DNA from: Ardenticatenales bacterium
GTDB taxonomy: Bacteria > Chloroflexota > Anaerolineae > Promineifilales > UBA4811
Length of the DNA: 8,219 nucleotides
Direction of reading: 5' to 3'
Assembly: GCA_030667645.1 (NCBI GenBank)
Contig: DAOUVM010000094.1
Coordinates: 1 to 8,219, forward strand
Position 1 is the stretch's first letter; each line of letters begins with the position of its first letter. Below, piece by piece: positions 1 through 5,087 of the stretch. The position numbers were made by a program, and so were the translations under genes. The notes beneath the pieces were generated by a model. The model was not told where the DNA came from. It ran no database searches and was given only the letters and a program-made list of their open reading frames with translations.

Positions 1-1108
1 AATCGAGCGACTTGAACGGCTCGTACAGCTTATGGTTTCGGAATACCTGGGCGTAGGTGACGGCCGCGCCGGCGCTCTTGGCGGTATCCCGGCGCATGAC
101 CGCGGCCGCGTGGCGGGTATCCGGCACGTCCAGTTCTCGCTCTCGAATCTCAAAAGAGAGGTCAGCGCGCTGTTGGTCGGTCAATCCCACCATGGCTGCT
201 TCGTGGAGTTTGGTCACCGTCCACTTGGCGCGACTGCCGGCATGGCTTGCACTCTGCGGGACCTGTGTCTCTGTCGTCCCATCGCCGGTGGCGTCCGCAG
301 CCGGTTTCGGTTTGGGTGGGGGCATGAGGTGCCGGCCGGCCGCACGGACAACGGCCGATTGCACAGCGTCGCCGGCCTTGACCGATTGGACGATCTCTTC
401 GAGCGCCGCGCCGGTGACGCCATCCTCGACCACGACCTCGACCAACTGCACCTGGGTATCGGTGTCCTCAACGGTGCTCAGGGCGTTAATTTGTTTCATG
501 GTCAACTGCCCTGATGCGACCAGTTCTTGGATTTCCTCTGACATCTGGTCAAGTGTCCGATAGTAATAAATGGTACGCCTGGACTTGCCTACGAGGGAAG
601 CCAATTGGGACCAAGAGCAATGGGTCAATGCCTTCAATCCCCTCAGGCCGGCGAGGGTCTCCATGGGGTTCAGGTCTGCACGGTGCAAGTTTTCCACCAA
701 TCCCTGGACGGCCCACTCCACCTCGTCGTTCTCGTCAGGGGAGACAACGATGGCGGGGATGGTCTCCAGGCCGGCCTTCACCGCCGCCCGCCAACGGCGC
801 TCGCCAAAGATCAACTCATATGAGATCTCGCCGTCATCATCATGGCGGGCGGCCCTGATGGGCTGCAGCACCCCGTGCTCCTGGATGCTGGCTGCCAGAT
901 CGTCCAGCTCAGCGGGGTCAAGAACCTGGCGGGGCTGGTGGGGGGACGGCCGGACCTGGTTCACCGGGATTTCCTGAAAGGCCTGGCTCCCGGGGAGTGG
1001 CGGATTTTCATCTGCGGCTACGAGCCCGGGCGGCATCATCTCCTGCCAGGGCTGCGTGTCGGTTGCGGGAGATGCCGGATGACGACTGTTGTTTGGGTCG
1101 CTCGTCAT
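1..1108 (-). CDS. parB: ParB/Spo0J-family partition protein, C-terminus cut by window edge
   Basis: Translating the minus strand from ATG 1108-1106 gives 369 uninterrupted residues that run off position 1. In order: a Pro-rich leader (1-46); the ParB N-terminal box IPVNQVRPSPHQPR (47-60); LAASIQEHGVLQPI (71-84); the nucleotide-binding arginine motif FGERRWRAAVKAG (101-113); VENLHRADLNPMET (138-151), matching the family's ENLxRxDLNPxE; and a helix-turn-helix around SWSQLASLVGKSRRTIYYYR (165-184). After about residue 260 comes a Pro/Ala/Thr linker and a further segment I do not recognise. The protein is already longer than a typical chromosomal ParB of about 290 residues. ParB proteins bind centromere-like parS DNA, load as CTP-dependent clamps and work with the ATPase ParA in segregation. 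The start follows a GGGAGAG ribosome site by about 5 nt and overlaps the ParA stop as ATGA, so translation is probably coupled. No consensus chromosomal parS was seen. The family call is secure; the role (plasmid, chromosome or other ParB-like regulator) is inferred. Confidence 0.93.
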   Translation of the reverse strand, partial: MTSDPNNSRHPASPATDTQPWQEMMPPGLVAADENPPLPGSQAFQEIPVNQVRPSPHQPRQVLDPAELDDLAASIQEHGVLQPIRAARHDDDGEISYELIFGERRWRAAVKAGLETIPAIVVSPDENDEVEWAVQGLVENLHRADLNPMETLAGLRGLKALTHCSWSQLASLVGKSRRTIYYYRTLDQMSEEIQELVASGQLTMKQINALSTVEDTDTQVQLVEVVVEDGVTGAALEEIVQSVKAGDAVQSAVVRAAGRHLMPPPKPKPAADATGDGTTETQVPQSASHAGSRAKWTVTKLHEAAMVGLTDQQRADLSFEIRERELDVPDTRHAAAVMRRDTAKSAGAAVTYAQVFRNHKLYEPFKSLD

Positions 1109-1707
1109 GCGTCTCTCCCAACCGTTCTCGGCGCGGGCGGCCGGGGTTCACATATCTGTGGCGGCGCGTTTGAGCCTGCGCCGCCGGGAGGCGCTTCACC
1201 GTCAGCGGCCAGCACTGGGTGGTCGCCGCACGCCGGATGTCCAGGGGCATGTCGGGAAGGGGGCTTTCCCGTGCCGAGTGCTTTTGATAAACGGACGGAA
1301 TTGCGAAAAAGGGGCGCCATCTGTGGCAAGATGGCGAGCATCGCCCTGGTCAGATTCAAGGGGCCGTTGACGGTGCTGGGGATGAATCCACGGACGCGTG
1401 CGGCGCGGTTGGCTAATTCACGGAATGGGATGACGAGGGGAAGGACGACGTCGGTTAATGCCGAGCCACCCTGAAGAATGGAGAAAACAGCTTGACTGTC
1501 CTGAAAGCCCAGGCCCCGCGTGGCCCCGGCCTGGGGGTCCAGATTGATGAAGAAACCGCGACGACCTGCCTTGACCAGAGCGGCCGGCAGGTTGATGGCG
1601 GTAGCGGCCTCGCCTGCACTTGCATCACACTTGCCATGGACGGCAGTGCCATGGAGTGCAGGTGTGTTCACTCCATCCCTATGGTCAGCAAAAGCGACAA
1701 CTCGCAT
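1105..1707 (-). pseudogene. Degenerate, internally deleted ParA ATPase, still in frame
   Basis: The 200-codon frame starts at ATG 1707-1705 behind AAAGGA and ends TGA 1107-1105, overlapping the parB start. ParA landmarks are recognisable: MRVVAFADHRDGV (1-13, normally ...NHKGGV), then GEAATAINLPAALVKAGRR (normally GKTTTAINL...), NLDPQAGATRGLG, and near the end NLTR, RNSVRLSKALGTGKPPS and HAPGHPACGD, which resemble the ParA C-terminus. Three things are broken. The two P-loop halves are separated by 18 extra codons. Both P-loop lysines are replaced (K to R, K to E) and the first Asp of the usual IDLDPQ is Asn. Roughly 100 central residues, including the usual DCPP segment, are missing, with the join near residues 95-105. 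It therefore should not hydrolyse ATP. The frame stays open to the stop and the promoter upstream is intact, so it may persist as a translated leader for parB. A repurposed ParA-like fragment is the alternative. Confidence 0.8.
1615..1668. repeat. 54-nt palindrome-rich insertion within the ParA P-loop
   Basis: Compared with the expected ParA sequence GV-GKTTTAINL, 54 nt (18 codons, in frame) separate GV from GEAATAINL. The segment is built of dyads: CCTGCACT (1613-1620) pairs with AGTGCAGG (1655-1662), ATGGAGTG (1651-1658) pairs with CACTCCAT (1669-1676), and CCATGG occurs twice (1634-1639 and 1649-1654). Overlapping dyads at exactly the point where homology breaks suggest insertion of a very small hairpin element, or fold-back templated synthesis. 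The exact ends are inferred from protein alignment by eye and could be a few bases off. Confidence 0.5.
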
Positions 1708-1732
1708 CTCGGTTCCTTTAGCAGTGAAACAA

Positions 1733-1811
1733 GCCGGCATAAAAGGGTGGCCGACGATAAAGCGCCAGAGGAACCGCTGCATCTCGAGGCGGCCGGTATA
1801 AAAGGGTGACC
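1733..1811. repeat. Pair of 20-bp direct repeats in the par leader
   Basis: GCCGGCATAAAAGGGTGGCC (1733-1752) and GCCGGTATAAAAGGGTGACC (1792-1811) agree at 18 of 20 positions and start 59 bp apart. Both lie between the predicted par transcription start and the ATG of the parA remnant. They could be iteron-like protein-binding sites or RNA elements. No ParB-type parS consensus is evident in them. Confidence 0.55.
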
Positions 1812-1847
1812 GGGGAAAAGGGCCAGGAGATGAAAACCTGCGCGGTT

Positions 1848-1860
1848 GCAAAGCCTTTGC
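1848..1860. promoter_or_regulatory. Perfect dyad near predicted start site, candidate operator
   Basis: GCAAAG-C-CTTTGC is a perfect 6+6 inverted repeat with a 1-nt centre, lying roughly 10 to 25 nt downstream of the predicted start of the par transcript. Partition operons are commonly autoregulated by ParA or ParB binding near the promoter, so this is a reasonable operator candidate. Binding is inferred only from position and symmetry. Confidence 0.4.
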
Positions 1861-1877
1861 TGTTAAGGTACGAGGAC

Positions 1878-1906
1878 AGTATAAGGCTATTCCTCACACC
1901 TGTCAA
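1878..1906 (-). promoter_or_regulatory. Sigma-70 promoter of the parA remnant-parB operon
   Basis: On the minus strand TTGACA (1906-1901) and TATACT (1883-1878) are separated by exactly 17 nt, an almost perfect housekeeping promoter. Transcription would start near 1871 and read leftward through the parA remnant into parB, with a leader of about 165 nt. The leader holds the dyad at 1848-1860 and the paired repeats at 1733-1811. An intact promoter in front of a degenerate gene suggests that expression of the downstream parB is what is maintained. Confidence 0.7.
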
Positions 1907-2396
1907 GTCGCGGTGGGGCGCCTATGTCACAGAAGTGTCAGATAAGCAGGTCAAGTGGGACAAGGCGTTCAGAATGGGTCGAAATGGGTATACCTTGTGG
2001 GGAAGTCGAAAAGAAGGGAGAGGATTGGAACTGTGTCTATTGGATTGGGAATACCTGGCGCCTCGGATTGCCGAGGGATTGGCTCTGAATGGAGGTCCAT
2101 GTGGTTGTCACGCTAACCACATGAGATAAGTGATAATCGGGTTCTCTGAAAGTGGTGCGACGGCGCCACCCGGTCGGCCGCTTGGCCGCGGAGGTGTCAT
2201 CCAGTTGCTGCCTGGCACAAAGGGTCTCAAACGTGCAACCCCTGGCAGGCTCGGACGGCCGGCGGAGGTGATGGCATAATGCCACCACCTGGTTACCCTC
2301 AACGGCCGGGCAGAGATGAGTTCTCCCATCCTGGGATTGGCTCATCGTCCAGGCCGGTCATCCTACCTTGGGAATTGTATATTTGGCTCACCGGCC
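1884..2396. other. Non-coding, dyad-rich stretch upstream of the par promoter
   Basis: No convincing gene lies here; the short frames on either strand match nothing I recognise. The left half holds several inverted repeats. TGTCAC-AGAA-GTGTCA (1925-1940) is symmetric at 5 of 6 pairs, CCTCGG-ATTG-CCGAGG (2061-2076) is perfect, and CATGTGGTT (2098-2106) pairs perfectly with AACCACATG (2115-2123) across 8 nt. None is followed by a T-run, so they are not typical intrinsic terminators. A cluster of dyads next to a par operon could be operator or centromere DNA. The right half leads without a clear boundary into the transposase remnant. Confidence 0.45.
2098..2123. repeat. Perfect 9-bp inverted repeat (stem-loop)
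   Basis: CATGTGGTT and AACCACATG form perfect 9-bp arms around GTCACGCT. There is no poly-T tract on either side, so a binding site or structured nucleic acid is more likely than a terminator. Function unknown. Confidence 0.5.
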
Positions 2397-2612
2397 GGGG
2401 AGAATCAGGTGGTGGACAACGCCTTTATCGAGCGCCTCTGGTGCACGGTCAAGTACGAGGACATCTTCCTGCGGGAGTACGCCACCGTGCCGGCCTTGGT
2501 CAACGGATTGCAGCGCTACCTCGGCTTCTACAGCACCGAGCGGCCGCAGCGGAGCCTTGGATATCGAACAGCGGCCGAGGCGGATGTTGATGCTCAAGGA
2601 GCATCATGGTAA
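2397..2612 (+). pseudogene. C-terminal fragment of an IS3-family transposase (OrfB, DDE integrase fold)
   Basis: The frame ending at TGA-less stop TAA 2610-2612 reads GENQVVDNAFIERLW, then TVKYEDIFLREYATV, then YLGFYSTERPQRSLGYRTAAE. This is the hallmark end of IS3-group OrfB proteins (DNxFxERxWxxxKYE ... FYNxxRPHQSLGYRTPAE). The Glu of FIERLW is the third catalytic residue of the DDE triad. The two catalytic Asp residues and everything before them are missing, because the sequence upstream of about 2397 no longer resembles a transposase. It is therefore an inactive relic of about 72 codons. I found no terminal repeats that can be paired with it. Confidence 0.8.
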
Positions 2613-2751
2613 ACTGCTGTCCACCTTATCTTGGCCCGTTTCTGGTCCAGCAAATGGGGGTGACTTGAGCCTTCGAGCAAGCCTATCATCAACGGCAAGG
2701 GAATGTATCTTAACCTTGTGTCCACGAAAGTGGGGGAAGCCCAGAAGCGTA

Positions 2752-2976
2752 GATTCTCTTTACCAGGCAGTGAAACGTCATATTCGCCAGTGGGCCAAGC
2801 CTGACAATCACACGCTGGCACCAAAGACTGTAGCGGATTTGATCCGGCCCAAGTCGGAACTGGTGTAGGAGAACGCCCTCCTGCGCCAACAGTTGATCGT
2901 ACTCGGGCGGCAGAAGAAGCGGCCGATATTGACGCGGCGTGATCGGGTGATGATGGTGCTCTTGGCCAGCAAGTAG
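2752..2976 (+). pseudogene. N-terminal fragment of an integrase-type transposase, broken by stops
   Basis: From about 2752 the plus strand reads DSLYQAVKRHIRQWAKP, then TVADLIRPKSELV, an in-frame TAG (2866-2868), then ENALLRQQLIVL and RPILTRRDRVMMVLLASK before a second TAG (2974-2976). The pattern ELxxENALLRQQLIVLxRxxKRPxLTxxDRxxLVLLA is typical of the N-terminus of a widespread family of integrase-core (rve) transposases. The catalytic core that should follow is absent. The internal stop and missing core make it a pseudogene. It is unrelated to the IS3 fragment just upstream, and 2613-2751 between them holds nothing I recognise. Confidence 0.72.
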
Positions 2977-3173
2977 GGAATCGCCCAGCAGGTACCGTGC
3001 AGGCCGGGGCAGCTAGCAGTTCCGCCAGTCAATGGGAATCCCATGTCCTACCCAGTGTTTGGAGGCCTGCACCACCATTACTCCTGGCGAACACCGGCAT
3101 ACGCGTTGTCATTGACCGCTGGGCGGATGAGAATATTCGGCTAGGACAGGTCGGATATGCATGACCTTGGAGG
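2977..3173. other. Intergenic stretch without recognisable gene
   Basis: Between the broken transposase and the 3' end of the membrane protein gene I see no gene. Two perfect dyads are present: ATGGGA-A-TCCCAT (3032-3044) and ATGACCT-TGG-AGGTCAT (3161-3177). The second overlaps the stop codon of the leftward membrane protein gene. It could fold at the mRNA 3' end, but it lacks a T-run, so a terminator call would be weak. Confidence 0.4.
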
Positions 3174-4295
3174 TCATAGCGCGGACCCTTCCTTGATCAG
3201 GAAGGCGAGTGCGGCCAGCCAGGCAGACGAAAAGGCGAGGACCCGACGATTCCGGCGCAGACCGGCGTACAACAGCACAGCAGCCATCAATCCAACTGAC
3301 AGTCGCAACATGGCCAGAAACTCGCGCCAGCTACTGTAGGGTAGAAAGAGGAGAACGGCCGCATTGAGAAAAAGGGCCAGGGCGAGAGGATGCCGCCGGC
3401 CGCGCACGATTTCCCGGCCGGCAGCCCAGAGCGCCCACAGAGTGGGCAGGATGACGAGCGGTCCGAGGATGGCGACATAGAGCAGAAGCGCCTCCGGGCT
3501 GACTGCTCCAATCCGCCACAAGCCCATCAGCGGGATCATCTCAAATGGCGTTGCCATGGCGCCGCCGGAGCCAACGCCCGGGCTGCCGAGCCATTGCCAC
3601 AGGAAGATCTGCCAGGCGGCAAAGGGGCCGGCCGCTGCCAGGCCGAACCTGAGGGCCATGCGCCGCCCCTCCTTTGAGAGCAGGTACAGCCCATAGGCGG
3701 CGGCGAAGATGAGGGTTGTCTCTTTGGCCAGAGCAGCCAGGGCAAACAGCGCGGCGGCGCGGCCGGGCCGCCGGCGCTCAAAGGCCCAGCAGGCAGCGAT
3801 GGTCAACGCGTAGGCGAGTGGTTCGCTCAGATCGAGGCGCACAGACATCAACAGCCCAGCGTAGAGTCCGTAGATCAGAGCATGCCATCGGTTCACACGG
3901 AAAAGGACCATCAGACGCTCGACAAGGGCGGTTCCGGCCGCCAACGCGATCAGGTTGACGAGTACGAGGGTCCAAGGGATCAGGGCCGGTTGGCACAGAG
4001 CCAGCCACCGGGCCAACATCGGGTAGAGAATCCGCTGGTAGCGATAGGCGGGCACATCGAGCTTGCCGGCCGCCCCGGCCGGATCCAGCGCGATGTAGTA
4101 TGAGAATTGGCCGTCATAGCCATCTGCGCCGGCCGGGTCGCCGTACTGGTAGCGGGCGCCGGCGACGACAAATGCCATCGGGTCGCCGCCGTTGCGCACG
4201 AGGATGACGCCCAGATACAACAGGCAGACTATCAGGACGATGATCCAGGGGCGTGCAAAACGATTGCGAAGAGAATGGACAGGCGGGCCGGTCAT
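3174..4295 (-). CDS. Multi-pass membrane protein, GT-C-like / cell-surface glycopolymer type
   Basis: The 373-residue protein starts at ATG 4295, with AGGAGA 5 nt upstream. It opens with a short basic N-terminus and a first membrane helix (about 16-34), followed by an outside loop carrying DGYDGQFSYYIALDP (58-72) and YRYQRILYP (84-92). Several more hydrophobic segments follow (roughly 105-127, 137-152, 160-172, 180-205, 215-235, 268-295, 303-320, 330-346, 352-367). The YDGQxxYYIAxDP ... YRxxRILYP pattern, SEPLAYAL (157-164) and LAKETTLIF (189-197) resemble polytopic membrane proteins annotated as cell-surface glycopolymer formation proteins, and GT-C-fold mannosyltransferase-like proteins that use lipid-linked sugars. 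Substrate and enzymatic activity cannot be read from sequence. It is complete, with its own promoter, and stands alone between a transposase graveyard and a repeat array. The fold class is moderately certain, the function is not. Confidence 0.88.
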   Translation of the reverse strand: MTGPPVHSLRNRFARPWIIVLIVCLLYLGVILVRNGGDPMAFVVAGARYQYGDPAGADGYDGQFSYYIALDPAGAAGKLDVPAYRYQRILYPMLARWLALCQPALIPWTLVLVNLIALAAGTALVERLMVLFRVNRWHALIYGLYAGLLMSVRLDLSEPLAYALTIAACWAFERRRPGRAAALFALAALAKETTLIFAAAYGLYLLSKEGRRMALRFGLAAAGPFAAWQIFLWQWLGSPGVGSGGAMATPFEMIPLMGLWRIGAVSPEALLLYVAILGPLVILPTLWALWAAGREIVRGRRHPLALALFLNAAVLLFLPYSSWREFLAMLRLSVGLMAAVLLYAGLRRNRRVLAFSSAWLAALAFLIKEGSAL

Positions 4296-4408
4296 ATTAC
4301 TCTCCTAGATGGAAGAACACGCTTTTCCGCCAGGGGGGCCGGCGGCGGAACTCGACCGCGCGGGAATCGCCCGACGGAGGCGGTAGATTTTCCAGGGTCA
4401 CGCGCATC

Positions 4409-4437
4409 ATTATAGTTCTGGCAGTCGGGCAGGTCAA
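4409..4437 (-). promoter_or_regulatory. Sigma-70 promoter of the membrane protein gene
   Basis: On the minus strand TTGACC (4437-4432) and TATAAT (4414-4409) are separated by 17 nt. The start would be near 4402, giving a leader of about 105 nt before ATG 4295. The leader contains an open 34-codon frame (GTG 4401 to TAA 4299-4297) ending 1 nt before the gene start, and a GC-rich hairpin CCGCC ... GGCGG. Either could influence expression, but neither is proven. Confidence 0.72.
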
Positions 4438-4716
4438 CCGCGGCTTGCGGGCGCCGGCCGTGGTCGATGATGAGGTCGGCGGGTGGAGTCCGGTGTAGGC
4501 GTTGATCGCGAAAGGGCGAGAGGAACAGAATTCGAGAGTCTGAGGGAGCGGAAAGTTTCGGCCGATTGAGGGCAACGGCCGGCCGCGATTATGGTTGTTC
4601 CGGCAATTGTTGTTCCGGTAACTGTTTTCAGGTGAAATCTCGGATTCAATTATCATTTCGGGTTGAGGGGCGTGGCAGGGCTCGTGGTTCACGGCGAGTG
4701 TGATGAGGGTCTCTAT
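4438..4716. other. Intergenic DNA between membrane gene promoter and repeat array
   Basis: No gene is supported here. On the minus strand a 30-codon frame starting inside the repeat core (ATG 4738, AGGAAG 8 nt upstream) reads METIDWWDRDPHH and stops at TGA 4648-4646. It is therefore the leftmost, diverged end of the METIDWWD repeat. The rest contains a short CCGGAACAAC direct duplication on the minus strand (about 4587-4621) and nothing else I recognise. Confidence 0.4.
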
Positions 4717-4756
4717 CCCACCAATCAATTGTTTCCATTACGGGTTCTTCCTGGAG
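4717..4756. repeat. Left fragment of the 120-bp tandem repeat array (invariant 40-bp core)
   Basis: These 40 bases, from CCCACCAATCAATTG to CTTCCTGGAG, are identical to the cores starting at 7862, 7977 and 8097 to the right of the IS21 element. To the left of 4717 the similarity fades, so this is the last unit of the array. The IS21 element inserted immediately after the core. With the element and one target duplication removed, the distance to the next core is exactly 120 bp. Confidence 0.9.
4752..4756. repeat. Left copy of 5-bp target site duplication (TGGAG)
   Basis: TGGAG directly precedes the left terminus TGTCA and is repeated at 7777-7781 directly after the right terminus TGACA. A duplication of this size is within the range known for the IS21 family. 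The uninterrupted repeats carry a single TGGAG at the same place, which confirms the assignment. Confidence 0.9.
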
Positions 4757-4785
4757 TGTCATTGACCGGGTTATACTGGTCCACG

Positions 4786-5025
4786 CATGATCGCTTGATG
4801 TATACCACCTGTGACCGCCTGATGTAGCCCACCCGTGATCACCTGATGTAGCCCACCCATGATCGCTCGATGTATACCACCCATGATCGCCCGATGTATA
4901 CCACCCATGATCGCCCGATGTATACCACCCATGATCGCCCGATGTATACCACCCATGGTCGCCCGATGTATACCACCCATGATCACCCGGTGTATGCCAC
5001 CCATGATCACCCGGTGTAGGGCATT
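4786..5025. repeat. Left IS21 end array: ten 24-bp direct repeats
   Basis: Ten units of exactly 24 bp follow one another. The central ones begin CATGATCGCCCGATG and end GTATACCACC. Units 5-7 (4882-4953) are identical, while outer units differ by a few bases (for example TGTGACCGCCTGATG in unit 2) and the last has a degenerate end. A diverged eleventh unit overlaps the left terminus (about 4762-4785). IS21 ends are known to carry a few internal repeats thought to be transposase-binding sites; ten is many. The array lies between the left terminus and istA, so it may also affect istA expression. Open frames through it on both strands are artefacts of a 24-bp period without stops. Confidence 0.93.
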
Positions 5026-5087
5026 GTGCGAAGGTGAGTTTGTGGCACCATTCCTCCGGAAACCAACGCTATCTGGAGGAAAGAGAA

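Noticed and set aside
32..1474. Plus-strand open frames of 70-210 codons
   Set aside because: They lie antisense to parB and the parA remnant, show no family motifs, and are explained by GC-rich coding DNA on the other strand.
1709..1851. Upstream extension of the parA remnant from a TTG at 1851
   Set aside because: The extra 48 residues do not resemble ParA. ATG 1707 starts exactly at the family's MRVVAFA and has AAAGGA upstream.
1806..2129. 107-codon plus-strand frame upstream of the par operon
   Set aside because: It overlaps the divergently oriented par promoter and its dyads, has no recognisable domain, and has no good context for a gene.
3161..3177. Intrinsic terminator after the membrane protein gene
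   Set aside because: The 7-bp hairpin overlaps the stop codon and has no T-run, so I list it only as a dyad.
4297..4728. 143-codon minus-strand frame upstream of the membrane protein
   Set aside because: It runs through the repeat core, the intergenic region and the promoter of the next gene, with low-complexity composition and no family resemblance. Only its last 34 codons fall within the predicted transcript.
4786..5025. CRISPR array
   Set aside because: The repeats are directly adjacent without unique spacers, lie inside an IS end, and no cas gene is present.
5034..5087. Upstream GTG start for istA (531 residues)
   Set aside because: ATG 5088 has a strong GGAGG at proper spacing and gives the usual family N-terminus; the extra 18 residues resemble nothing in the family.
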